Of a stretch of 20,267 nt of DNA, positions 1-6,781 are shown in pieces; within the stretch, counting starts at the first letter, position 1; each line of letters opens with the position of its first letter. The DNA is from UBA12026 sp035291405. GTDB lineage: Bacteria; Patescibacteriota; Microgenomatia; UBA8517. A model generated the notes under the pieces. It saw nothing but the letters and a program-made list of their open reading frames with translations, was not told the origin of the DNA and made no database searches. The stretch is from the NCBI GenBank assembly GCA_035291405.1, contig DATDSD010000057.1, positions 1-20,267 of the forward strand, given 5' to 3'. A program made the translations under genes and the position numbers.

Positions 1-315
1 TCCTTCACCTGTTTTTTGCTCTACAATTTTACCTTCAAAAAGGGCAACAGCTGCCATTAACTGAACATCATAATGTCGTTGTCCCAAAATTCTCCATGAA
101 GCCTCTCTTACTAGAGCAAAAGCTTCAGGTAAAATTGATTCTAAACTTTCACCTTTTTCAATTCTTTTTTTAAACTTTTCAGTTTCTTTTGAAAAATCCG
201 AGAGTTTTAAATTTTTATATTTACTTTCCTGAGCATTAATTTTAGCTACAGTTTTACCTAGCTTATCTACTTCTCGCTGATTTAGATCCAAGAATTTGAA
301 CAAATTTTTAAACAT
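1..315 (-). CDS. secA: SecA preprotein translocase ATPase, N-terminal fragment (runs off left edge)
   Basis: This is the first 105 residues of SecA, the cytoplasmic ATPase that drives secretory proteins through SecYEG. The protein begins MFKNLFKFLDLNQREVDKLG. A charged N-terminal helix is followed by the family hallmark LPEAFALVREASWRILGQRHYDVQLM (residues about 67-92), then ALFEGKIVEQKTGEG. The window ends inside the Walker A segment TGEGKT. The ATG at 313-315 is the natural SecA start. A TAGAAT -10-like box lies six bases upstream and there is no Shine-Dalgarno, so the mRNA may be leaderless. SecA would export the signal-peptide proteins encoded at the other end of the window. Identification is secure; the rest of the gene lies beyond position 1. 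Confidence 0.96.
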   Translation of the reverse strand, partial: MFKNLFKFLDLNQREVDKLGKTVAKINAQESKYKNLKLSDFSKETEKFKKRIEKGESLESILPEAFALVREASWRILGQRHYDVQLMAAVALFEGKIVEQKTGEG

Positions 316-321
316 AATTAT

Positions 322-327
322 ATTCTA
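322..327 (-). promoter_or_regulatory. Putative -10 box of secA
   Basis: Read on the minus strand this is TAGAAT, ending six bases before the secA ATG. No clear -35 and no Shine-Dalgarno are visible. The spacing puts the expected transcription start at or next to the start codon. A second possible -10 (TACAAT) lies about 18 bases further upstream. Confidence 0.4.
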
Positions 328-333
328 GTAAGC

Positions 334-918
334 CTATCTATTGTAGCAGATATACATTAAATTAGCCGTGGGATAATATACATCAACTTTATTAAAAAGT
401 TTTTCTAGTTTTTTCCCAAATTTTAGAGCTTCCTTCTTTTTATCTCCATAAAATAAACGGTTAAATACGACAATTTTCGATTTTAACAACTTTTCACTAA
501 ATAAATCTACATATTTATCCCCCAAATAGGTATCTATTATTACCAAATCATATCCTTTTAATTTAAATTTATTTGCATCTTGAATTTTAATATCAATGCC
601 AAGATCTCCCAAGTTTAGGTATTGTTTCCCCAACTCTATCATCATTGGATCTATTTCAACACCTGTTATTTTTGCATTTGGATATTTTTTTCTTATCAGT
701 CCAGCGACTGTCCCTCCACCTAACCCTAAAATTAAAATTTTTCTAATATCCTTAGCACTTAATCTTTTCAGTGTAGATTTCCAAATTTGTTCTACAATTC
801 CACCCGATTGAGTTAAACCACCAGACTGGATATAGATACCAATTCCCCAAGTTTTTAAAACCCTGACATCTCTATTATATTTTGATCTCCTAGTTTCCAA
901 GATCTTCGTTCCAAACAT
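334..918 (-). CDS. Spermidine-synthase-like SAM-binding Rossmann protein
   Basis: A 194-residue protein with the class I methyltransferase / spermidine synthase fold. Visible motifs are ILILGLGGGTVAG (glycine-rich loop, residues about 62-74), GVEID (86-90, acidic ribose-binding end of strand 2), DANKF (114-118) and YDLVIIDTYLGD (strand 4, 123-134). The upstream IYIQSGGLTQSGGIVEQIW resembles the substrate-lid region of spermidine synthases. At 194 residues it is shorter than a typical synthase (about 280), lacking most of the N-terminal beta domain. Actual polyamine synthesis is therefore uncertain; a methyltransferase or spermine-synthase-like orphan is equally possible. A TACAAT box sits six bases before the ATG. 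It lies between secA (same strand) and rarA (divergent). Confidence 0.75.
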   Translation of the reverse strand: MFGTKILETRRSKYNRDVRVLKTWGIGIYIQSGGLTQSGGIVEQIWKSTLKRLSAKDIRKILILGLGGGTVAGLIRKKYPNAKITGVEIDPMMIELGKQYLNLGDLGIDIKIQDANKFKLKGYDLVIIDTYLGDKYVDLFSEKLLKSKIVVFNRLFYGDKKKEALKFGKKLEKLFNKVDVYYPTANLMYICYNR

Positions 919-924
919 ATCAAA

Positions 925-930
925 ATTGTA
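925..930 (-). promoter_or_regulatory. Putative -10 box of the spermidine-synthase-like gene
   Basis: Minus-strand TACAAT ends six bases before the ATG at 918. There is no Shine-Dalgarno in the gap, consistent with a leaderless transcript. No convincing -35 was seen. Confidence 0.45.
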
Positions 931-947
931 CTACAAAATTATAAATA

Positions 948-976
948 TTTACTTCGTATTATTTTCGGATTAAAAT
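948..976 (+). promoter_or_regulatory. Putative rarA promoter
   Basis: TTTACT (948-953), a 17-base spacer, and TAAAAT (971-976). The -10 ends seven bases before the ATG at 984. The same TTTACT-17 arrangement recurs at the M14-like gene promoter (14071-14099). It overlaps the upstream ATG at 975, which argues for the downstream start. Confidence 0.5.
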
Positions 977-983
977 GAAATTA

Positions 984-2120
984 ATGAAACCTTTGGCAGA
1001 AATATTAAGACCAACAAATTTAAAAGATTTTATTGGACAAGAACACTTGGTGGGAACAAATGGAATTGTAACAAGATTATTAAATAACAAATCCAGTAAT
1101 TTTTTCCCTTCTTTAATTCTTTGGGGTCCTTCAGGTGTTGGAAAAACAACTCTTGCAAGAATTATTGCCAATGAACTGAAACTACCCTTTTTTGAATTTA
1201 GCGCAGTTAACACAAAAACAAAGGATATTGAAAATATTATCTCAGGAAACCCAATAGTTTTTCTTGATGAAATTCATAGGTTTAACAAAGCTCAACAAGA
1301 TAAACTCCTCCCCCACGTTGAAAGAGGAGATATTATCTTAATTGGAGCAACCACAGAAAATCCTTCATTTGAAGTTATTTCACCACTTCTTTCAAGGTGC
1401 AGGGTTTTAATTTTAAATCAATTAACAGAAAAGGAACTTATTAAGGTTACAAATAAAGCATTAAAACACTTAAAGAAAAAGATTGGCAAAGAAGCATTGG
1501 AATTTTTAATTGAATCCTCAAATGGCGACGCAAGAATTTTAATTAATACCTTGGAAATTACAAATAATTTAACTCCCAAAAATACTTTTGTAACTGTTGA
1601 TATTGAGCAAGCTTTACAAAGAAGATTTCTTTCATTTGATAAAAATGGAGATAATTTCTATGACACAATCAGTGCGTTTATCAAATCCATGAGATCTTCG
1701 GACGTTGACAGTGCACTTTATTATCTTGCACGAATGGTTGCAGCTGGACAAGATCCACTATACATTGCTAGGCGTATGGTTGTTTTTGCATCAGAAGATG
1801 TTGCCTCTCCTACTGCCTTGGTGGTTGCAAATGCAGTTTTCAGAGCCTGTGAAACTGTTGGATATCCAGAGTGTCAGGAAAACTTAGCTGCAGGAGTTGT
1901 CTATTTATCAACTTCCAAAAAAGATAGAAGTGCATATGAAGGTTATATGAAAGCCTTGGGAGATGTAAAAAAATTTGGAAACTTGCCAATTCCTTTAAAC
2001 ATTAGAAACCCAGAAACTAAATTAATGAAAGAGATAGGATATGGAAAAGACTATAAAATGTACGGAAACATAAGCCTACTACCAGAAAAACTGAAGAACA
2101 GAAAGTACTACAAAAATTAG
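984..2120 (+). CDS. rarA: Replication-associated recombination protein A (RarA/MgsA), AAA+ ATPase
   Basis: A clamp-loader-related AAA+ ATPase that acts at stalled replication forks in the cytoplasm. Visible in order (numbered from the 984 start): MKPLAEILRPTNLKDFIGQE at the N-terminus, Walker A GPSGVGKTT (about 48-56), Walker B IVFLDEIHRF (about 91-100), sensor 1 GATTENPSFEV (about 121-131), and SRCRVL with the likely arginine finger. The RarA-specific C-terminal tetramerisation part follows, including YDTISAFIKSMRSSDVDSALYYLARM. I choose 984 over the in-frame ATG at 975 because family members begin near PLAE.RP and a -10 box lies exactly seven bases upstream. Length is 378 residues, slightly short for the family but complete. 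Its stop overlaps the stop of the convergent 70-residue gene. Confidence 0.95.
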   Translation: MKPLAEILRPTNLKDFIGQEHLVGTNGIVTRLLNNKSSNFFPSLILWGPSGVGKTTLARIIANELKLPFFEFSAVNTKTKDIENIISGNPIVFLDEIHRFNKAQQDKLLPHVERGDIILIGATTENPSFEVISPLLSRCRVLILNQLTEKELIKVTNKALKHLKKKIGKEALEFLIESSNGDARILINTLEITNNLTPKNTFVTVDIEQALQRRFLSFDKNGDNFYDTISAFIKSMRSSDVDSALYYLARMVAAGQDPLYIARRMVVFASEDVASPTALVVANAVFRACETVGYPECQENLAAGVVYLSTSKKDRSAYEGYMKALGDVKKFGNLPIPLNIRNPETKLMKEIGYGKDYKMYGNISLLPEKLKNRKYYKN

Positions 2121-2329
2121 ACTGGTCTTATCTCTCTACTACTACCATCGTCTCTGATCAAAAATTTTTCATCTCCAACTGTTATTTCCTGTGGCTCACC
2201 TAATTCAGTAGCTAGTGCATGTTTTTCTTTAGCTACTTTTGCCTCACCATGAATTACTGCCGTTGCATCAGCTAACGTAACACCTTGACCTTCAATTGTT
2301 TTTTTTGCAAAAGGATTAGGTATTTTCAT
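2117..2329 (-). CDS. Hypothetical protein, 70 residues, coupled to serS
   Basis: A small soluble protein beginning MKIPNPFAKKTIEGQGVTLADATAV. It has no membrane segment, signal peptide or cysteine, and an acidic, basic-mixed C-terminal half (VGDEKFLIRDDGSSREIRP) that looks like a short beta-hairpin. I do not recognise the family. Its ATG overlaps the serS stop in an ATGA arrangement, implying translational coupling and a real gene. Its stop TAA shares bases with the rarA TAG on the opposite strand. Context (directly after seryl-tRNA synthetase) gives no clear function. Confidence 0.65.
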   Translation of the reverse strand: MKIPNPFAKKTIEGQGVTLADATAVIHGEAKVAKEKHALATELGEPQEITVGDEKFLIRDDGSSREIRPV

Positions 2330-3558
2330 TTGGTTTCTATTTTACTCTTCCCCATCCATTTTTGCAAAACGGTAGGAATATTTATACTTCCATCTTCATT
2401 TTGGAAGTTTTCATAGATTGAAATTATTGTTCTTGAGGTTGTTACAATTGTACCGTTAAGACTATGAACATAGATGTTTTCATTATTAATTTTTGTTTTT
2501 ATGTTTAATCTTCTAGATTGAAAATCAGTAGTATTACTCGTACTGGTTATTTCTCTATATTTATTTTGTGATGGCATCCAAGCTTCAATATCATATTTTT
2601 CACTTGCCGCATTTCCCAAATCTCCAGAAACCATTTTAACAACTTGGTAAGGGATACCCAATTCCTTATAGATTTCCTCTTCAATTGAGAGCATTTCCTC
2701 ATGAATTTTTGCAGAATCTTTTGGATCACAAAGTATTACCATTTCAACTTTTTTAAATTCATGAACTCTTAATATTCCCCTTACGTCTTTGCCATAACTT
2801 CCTATTTCTTTTCTGTAACAACTTGAAAGTCCTACATATTTAAGGGGTAATTTTTTGTAATCTATAACTTCATCACCATGCATTCCCATTAGGGTGATTT
2901 CTGCAGTTGCTATTAAATCTAAATCCTCATCTTCAATGTGATAAATTTGTCTTTCCTTATCACTTCTTGCCTGAAAACCACAACCTACAATATTTTTTTC
3001 TTTGGCAACGTTTGGAGTAATAACAGGAATAAAACCTTTTTCTATAAGTTTTTCAAATGCGTAGTTAAATAGTGCAAGTTCTAAAAGCACTGCATCATTT
3101 TTTAAATAGAAAAATCCGGATTGAGATACTTTAGCACCTCTTTCAAGATCAATTGTGTCAGTTAAAAGTCCAAGGTCAACATGATCCCTAATATTAAATG
3201 CAAATTCTGGCAGATCTCCGACCTTTTTGACTACTTCATTTTCATCCGCACTTCCAACTTTAACATCAGCTGCTGACGGGTTTGGAATTTTAAGCATTAA
3301 GGAAGTAAACTCAGTTTCTATTGTTTTTAGTTTTTCCTCTATCTCTTTTAACTCTATTTTTAACGCTTTACCCTCTTTTATATCTTCTCTTCCTAGTTTG
3401 TTTTTCTTTGCCCTAATACTCTCAGTTTCTTGAATTAATTCTCTTCTTTCTTGATCAATTGTTAGAAGTTTTTCAACAACACTATCGTCAAAACCTTTGT
3501 CATGGGTTGCTTTTACAACAAAATCTTTATTTTCTCTAATAAATTTAATATCAAGCAT
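2326..3558 (-). CDS. serS: Seryl-tRNA synthetase (class II)
   Basis: Charges tRNA-Ser with serine in the cytoplasm. The protein starts MLDIKFIRENKDFVVKATHD, the usual SerRS opening. The long N-terminal coiled-coil arm follows (about residues 25-100), then the catalytic core: ITPNVAKEKNIVGCGF, TAEITLMGMH, motif 2 YRKEIGSYGKDVRGILRVHEF and motif 3 LNGTIVTTSRTIISIYENFQ. Motif 3 has TTSRT where many bacteria have AVGRT; similar variants occur in eukaryotic SerRS, so I do not read this as loss of function. An in-frame ATG lies 18 bases upstream (3576), but those codons contain the TATAAT box, so 3558 is the better start. Length is 410 residues, normal. It is followed by the coupled 70-residue gene. 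Confidence 0.96.
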   Translation of the reverse strand: MLDIKFIRENKDFVVKATHDKGFDDSVVEKLLTIDQERRELIQETESIRAKKNKLGREDIKEGKALKIELKEIEEKLKTIETEFTSLMLKIPNPSAADVKVGSADENEVVKKVGDLPEFAFNIRDHVDLGLLTDTIDLERGAKVSQSGFFYLKNDAVLLELALFNYAFEKLIEKGFIPVITPNVAKEKNIVGCGFQARSDKERQIYHIEDEDLDLIATAEITLMGMHGDEVIDYKKLPLKYVGLSSCYRKEIGSYGKDVRGILRVHEFKKVEMVILCDPKDSAKIHEEMLSIEEEIYKELGIPYQVVKMVSGDLGNAASEKYDIEAWMPSQNKYREITSTSNTTDFQSRRLNIKTKINNENIYVHSLNGTIVTTSRTIISIYENFQNEDGSINIPTVLQKWMGKSKIETK

Positions 3559-3561
3559 ATC

Positions 3562-3589
3562 TTGATTATACCTCAAAAAATGCTACAAT
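3562..3589 (+). promoter_or_regulatory. Promoter of the 77-residue cysteine protein
   Basis: TTGATT (3562-3567), 16-base spacer, TACAAT (3584-3589), then seven bases to the ATG at 3597. No Shine-Dalgarno is present. The -35 overlaps the -10 of the divergent serS promoter. Confidence 0.55.
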
Positions 3590-3594
3590 CCCAA
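3565..3594 (-). promoter_or_regulatory. serS promoter
   Basis: On the minus strand: TTGGGA (3589-3594), 18-base spacer, consensus TATAAT (3565-3570), then six bases to the serS ATG at 3558. It overlaps the divergent promoter almost completely, so the two should compete for RNA polymerase. Confidence 0.6.
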
Positions 3595-3596
3595 CC

Positions 3597-3830
3597 ATGG
3601 AAATACTACAATCACGGGGACCATTAACTAAATGTAGAAAATGCATAAAAGATGGTGTTACTTGCAAAGTGGTTGAAATACTGGGTATTAACCCGGGTAG
3701 AATGATGAAAGTATCAAGAATGAGTGGTGTTTTTAAAAGTGTTGTCCCAATTGAAGAATGTAGTGTTCTTAAAGGAGAACAAACGATAGAAAGTTATACC
3801 AAAGAATTCAATCACGCAGAACTATTATAA
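3597..3830 (+). CDS. Small four-cysteine protein, unknown function
   Basis: A 77-residue soluble protein with cysteines at 13, 16, 23 and 55. The first three sit in KCRKCIKDGVTCK, a CxxC-x6-C pattern suggestive of a zinc or iron-sulfur knuckle, with C55 in IEECSVLKG as a possible fourth ligand. The middle is basic (NPGRMMKVSRMSGVFKS), compatible with nucleic-acid binding. I do not recognise the family. It has its own promoter, divergent from and overlapping that of serS, and its end overlaps the HD-hydrolase gene by six bases. Metal binding is an inference from cysteine spacing only. Confidence 0.7.
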   Translation: MEILQSRGPLTKCRKCIKDGVTCKVVEILGINPGRMMKVSRMSGVFKSVVPIEECSVLKGEQTIESYTKEFNHAELL

Positions 3831-4379
3831 CTCCAAACTCTCAGAAATCTCCTGCATTGAAGAAAGAACAATTTGAATAAAGTCTGGTAATTTTATTCCC
3901 AATTTCTCTTCACACAATTCTATGTTTTTTCTATCTACTCCTCTTGCAAATTCTTTCTTTGTCCATTTGGAAAGAACATTTTCAACCGTTACTACCGATA
4001 ACTTTTTCTCGGGTCTGACAAGCGTTACTGCAACAATTAATCCTGTTAATTCATCCGAACAGTAAAGACTCCATTCCAGATTTGTTTTAGGTTCAGGAAG
4101 TCCCTCACAATAACCCCAAGCGTGAGATTTAATTGCATTAATAATTACTGGATCTTCATTTCTTTTTTCTAATTCCTCAATCAAAACTAGGGGGTGTCTG
4201 TCGGGATATTTTTCATAATCTGCATCATGAATTAAACCTATCACTTTCCATAAGTCTTCATCTTCCTTAAAGTGTTTTGCCAAACCTCCCATAGTAGCTT
4301 CAACAGCCAACATATGCTTTACAAGGTTTTTGTTTTTGGTCCAAGAATTAACTAATGTTAAAGCTTCGTCTCTTGTCAT
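3825..4379 (-). CDS. HD-domain metal-dependent phosphohydrolase
   Basis: A 184-residue single-domain HD protein. It shows the metal-site signature of the superfamily: H22 in NLVKHMLAVEA, the HD pair at 51-52 in GLIHDADYEKYPD, H62 and H86 in the following helices, and D109 in YCSDELTGLIVA. Such proteins hydrolyse phosphate esters or nucleotides; the substrate cannot be read from the sequence. The ATG shares one base with the lysK stop (TAATG), so it is probably translated from the greA-lysK transcript. The C-terminal half is helical and acidic. It converges on the 77-residue gene with a six-base overlap and no visible terminator between them. Confidence 0.85.
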   Translation of the reverse strand: MTRDEALTLVNSWTKNKNLVKHMLAVEATMGGLAKHFKEDEDLWKVIGLIHDADYEKYPDRHPLVLIEELEKRNEDPVIINAIKSHAWGYCEGLPEPKTNLEWSLYCSDELTGLIVAVTLVRPEKKLSVVTVENVLSKWTKKEFARGVDRKNIELCEEKLGIKLPDFIQIVLSSMQEISESLEL

Positions 4380-5959
4380 TATTTTAATTTAGTGATTTCT
4401 TCAAATCTTTTTAATACCTTTTCTCTTCCATTATTAGCTAAAAGCATTCCAGCCCTTGGTCCATGAGTTTTTCCAATTAATGAAATATAAATTGCACTAA
4501 ACGCATCTTTGGTTGGAATATTTAAAGTTTTTGAAAGTTCATATAAAGAAATTTGTAAAGATTCGGCGTTATCATCTTTATTAAATATTTTTGAGATGTT
4601 TCCCAGATACTCCTTTTGTAAATCACTTAAGTTTTTTGCTTCTTCTGGAACACACTCTGTCATATCAAATCTATATTCTTCTGGGGCATAATTTTTTAAC
4701 CAGATCTTTGCGTATTTAATTCTTTCTTCAACAACCGAAAGTTCGCTGTCATCAACCTTTCCGCCCTTGTCTTCGGTAAGTTTTTTTAGTACTTCTTCAT
4801 CGTTTAGCCCTTGAGAAAGATAATTGGCAATATCCCTAAATCTTGGAGCAAAAAAACCTTTTTCTTTTTCAGGAATTGTGTTTATTTGTGACAATTCAAA
4901 TGTTCTTGAGAGTTTTTCATCACTTCCTTTGGTAAAGGCTTCCCATGCTTTATCATACTCATCAAAAAGATCAGGAATAGCCATTGTACCTAATGGATCA
5001 AAATTACTTTGTTTAGTAATATCACTTCCTATAAATAAAAACCTTGCAACTTCAGGGGAAAGAATATTAACTAAATCATGAGCTTTAAGACCAATGCCTT
5101 TAGATGAGGACATTTTCTTTCCTCCAATTAATATAAATTCATATGGAAGTTTATATGGTAAATCATATTTAAAAACATCTTTACATATAGCTCTTGCTAT
5201 ATCATAACTTCCGCCCTTACTGGCATGATCTTTCCCCGCTCCTTCAATTGTTACTCCAACCACTTTCCAATGTGCTGCCCAGTCAACCTTCCAGGGAAGT
5301 TTTCCATTCCCGCCAAATGGGCTTATTTTTCCTTCATGCCCACAACCTGTGGCCCAAGTTACTAAATTTTCCTCACATTTGTAACTTACTTTTTCCCCAT
5401 CCCATTCAAAAACTCTAGTAGTACCAAGTTTTCCACATTTTTCACAAATTACTTGAAACGGAAGCCAGCCTTTTTCTTTCTTGGCACTTCCAGAAATTTC
5501 CTGATAAATATCTTGGATTTTTTCGGAATTATCTAGGGCTAATTTAATAACTTCATCAAATTTACCTTCTTTATACATCTCCCAACTTGATAGATATCTT
5601 GCTTCAAATCCTAAGTATTCAATTGATTTTTTCAAGTCATCTGACAATAAATCAGCCAAATTGTCAAAACCGGTAACAGGTGAAGGAATCATCTTAAGAA
5701 CCTTTCCAGCATGCTCTTTTAATTCTTCTTTAAAATTTGGAGGAAATTCATCTGCCACATCAAAATCGTTAAAAACATATGTAAAAATTACGTTTTTACC
5801 TAATTTTTTTAAGGATCTATAAATAGCACTATGAACCATTGGCCCGAGCATTGAACCAATATGAGCATATCCTGATGGAGTTTTCATATCATCCACCCAG
5901 TATGGTTTAAATTTACCTGAAGTAACAATTTCTTTTGCAATTCTATCTGCCCAGTGCAT
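4379..5959 (-). CDS. lysK: Class I (archaeal-type) lysyl-tRNA synthetase
   Basis: Charges tRNA-Lys with lysine using a Rossmann-fold class I core, not the class II enzyme found in most bacteria. Visible from the chosen start: MHWADRIAKEI at the N-terminus, the HIGH-type motif YAHIGS (31-36), a zinc-binding insertion with cysteines at 172, 175, 195 and 206, the conserved IEGAGKDHASKGGSYDIA, and the KMSKS-type motif KKMSSSKG (281-288). The helical anticodon-binding domain fills the C-terminal third. I prefer the ATG at 5959 to the in-frame ATG at 6001: the family begins with MHWAD, and the upstream codons contain a TACAAT box and overlap greA. Length is 526 residues. It follows greA by 25 bases and overlaps the HD gene by one base. 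Confidence 0.95.
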   Translation of the reverse strand: MHWADRIAKEIVTSGKFKPYWVDDMKTPSGYAHIGSMLGPMVHSAIYRSLKKLGKNVIFTYVFNDFDVADEFPPNFKEELKEHAGKVLKMIPSPVTGFDNLADLLSDDLKKSIEYLGFEARYLSSWEMYKEGKFDEVIKLALDNSEKIQDIYQEISGSAKKEKGWLPFQVICEKCGKLGTTRVFEWDGEKVSYKCEENLVTWATGCGHEGKISPFGGNGKLPWKVDWAAHWKVVGVTIEGAGKDHASKGGSYDIARAICKDVFKYDLPYKLPYEFILIGGKKMSSSKGIGLKAHDLVNILSPEVARFLFIGSDITKQSNFDPLGTMAIPDLFDEYDKAWEAFTKGSDEKLSRTFELSQINTIPEKEKGFFAPRFRDIANYLSQGLNDEEVLKKLTEDKGGKVDDSELSVVEERIKYAKIWLKNYAPEEYRFDMTECVPEEAKNLSDLQKEYLGNISKIFNKDDNAESLQISLYELSKTLNIPTKDAFSAIYISLIGKTHGPRAGMLLANNGREKVLKRFEEITKLK

Positions 5960-5969
5960 ATTTATGCTT

Positions 5970-5975
5970 ATTGTA
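5970..5975 (-). promoter_or_regulatory. Possible internal -10 box for lysK
   Basis: Minus-strand TACAAT lies in the 25-base greA-lysK gap, ending ten bases before the lysK ATG. It suggests an extra leaderless transcript for lysK-HD in addition to read-through from greA. No good -35 is apparent. Confidence 0.35.
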
Positions 5976-5984
5976 GCAAGAAGT

Positions 5985-6446
5985 TCAGTCAATAGCCACA
6001 ATTTCGTATTTTATTTTCCCTACAGGAGCTTCAACTTCAAATTTTTCTCCAACTTTTTTACCAACCAAAGAAGAGCCTAGTGGTGAAGTGTGACTTATTT
6101 TCTTTTGTGCTAAATCTGCTTCCCATTCACCTACAATTTCAAAGGTGGTCTTTACTCCGTTTACTCTCACTGTGACTTTAGTTCCAACCCCAACACCGTC
6201 TCCGTTACCATCACCGTTAACTACTTTTGCAGTTTTAATTACGGATTGAAGTTCTTCAATTCTACCTTCCAAAAACTCAAGTTCTTCTTTTGCGTTTTGA
6301 TAGTCAGAATTTTCAGACAAATCACCTTGAGACCTAGCATTTGAAAGTCTTTCAACCAAAGCTGGTCTTTTTTTATTTAATAACTCCCCCAACTCGTTTT
6401 TCAGAGCATCCAATCCTTTGGCAGTAAGTTGAATTTTTTTTGTCAT
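5985..6446 (-). CDS. greA: Transcription elongation factor GreA
   Basis: Binds RNA polymerase through its secondary channel and stimulates cleavage of backtracked RNA. The 153-residue protein starts MTKKIQLTAKGLDALKNELG. The N-terminal antiparallel coiled coil carries the acidic tip in QGDLSENSDYQNAKEELEFLEGRI. A short glycine/asparagine/aspartate linker (NGDGNGDGVGVG) leads to the C-terminal FKBP-like domain with SPLGSSLVGKKVGEKFEVEAPVG. The ATG at 6446 is chosen over one at 6497 because it fits the family start and is preceded by AGGGG five bases upstream, one of the few clear Shine-Dalgarno sites here. First gene of the greA-lysK-HD cluster. Confidence 0.96.
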   Translation of the reverse strand: MTKKIQLTAKGLDALKNELGELLNKKRPALVERLSNARSQGDLSENSDYQNAKEELEFLEGRIEELQSVIKTAKVVNGDGNGDGVGVGTKVTVRVNGVKTTFEIVGEWEADLAQKKISHTSPLGSSLVGKKVGEKFEVEAPVGKIKYEIVAID

Positions 6447-6452
6447 GATATC

Positions 6453-6484
6453 CCCTAAAACTAATAATCCCTCCGAATTAGGGA
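6453..6484 (-). promoter_or_regulatory. greA leader with Shine-Dalgarno and alternative pairings
   Basis: The leader contains TCCCT (6480-6484) that can pair with AGGGA (6468-6472). It also contains CCCTAA (6478-6483) that can pair with TTAGGG (6453-6458), which includes the ribosome binding site. The two pairings are mutually exclusive. Only short stems are involved, so a regulatory role is speculative. Confidence 0.3.
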
Positions 6485-6508
6485 GAGAAATAAACACACA
6501 AGGGTTTG

Positions 6509-6537
6509 ATTCTAAACCTTTAAAATTTTAAAGTCAA
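6509..6537 (-). promoter_or_regulatory. greA promoter
   Basis: Minus-strand TTGACT (6532-6537), exactly 17 bases, TAGAAT (6509-6514). This is the best sigma-70-type promoter in the window. It predicts a leader of about 55 bases before the ATG at 6446, unlike the near-leaderless genes. Confidence 0.7.
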
Positions 6538-6573
6538 GAAATCAGAATATATCAAAATATATGATGATAAAGC

Positions 6574-6603
6574 TTGGCCATTTAATAAGTTAAATGATAA
6601 AAT
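6574..6603 (+). promoter_or_regulatory. Putative tRNA-Glu promoter
   Basis: TTGGCC (6574-6579), 18-base spacer, TAAAAT (6598-6603), nine bases before the mature tRNA 5' end. Confidence 0.5.
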
Positions 6604-6612
6604 ACACCAATT

Positions 6613-6686
6613 GGCCCCATCGTCTAGTGGTCTAGGACACTTGGTTCTCATCCAAGAGATCGTGAGTTCGACTCTCACTGGGGTCA
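6613..6686 (+). tRNA. tRNA-Glu (anticodon CUC)
   Basis: A complete cloverleaf can be folded by eye. The acceptor GGCCCCA pairs with TGGGGTC including one G-T. The anticodon stem CTTGG/CCAAG closes the loop TTCTCAT, giving anticodon CTC. The T arm is GTGAG-TTCGACT-CTCAC. The discriminator is A at 6686 and the CCA end is not encoded (ACACA follows). The gene is single, in a 284-base gap between greA and the ABC operon. Confidence 0.95.
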
Positions 6687-6781
6687 CACATTGAGAGATG
6701 CCAGCAAAACATGAAGGATAAATTTTTGTCTGAATTGAAAGAATGATTGGTGTAAAAACAAAGTTGATCAGACACTTTTAA

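Noticed and set aside
2326..2500. SerRS motif 3 variant (TTSRT instead of AVGRT) as a sign of a dead or repurposed enzyme
   Set aside because: The invariant Arg is present and similar wording occurs in functional eukaryotic SerRS; all other motifs are intact.
3558..3576. Six-codon N-terminal extension of SerRS from an upstream in-frame ATG
   Set aside because: The extension covers the TATAAT promoter box, and SerRS proteins normally begin at MLDIK.
6728..6776. TGTCTGA / TCAGACA inverted arms between tRNA-Glu and the ABC operon end
   Set aside because: The loop is about 35 bases and the stem only seven, with no U-tract in either direction placed correctly; not a credible terminator.
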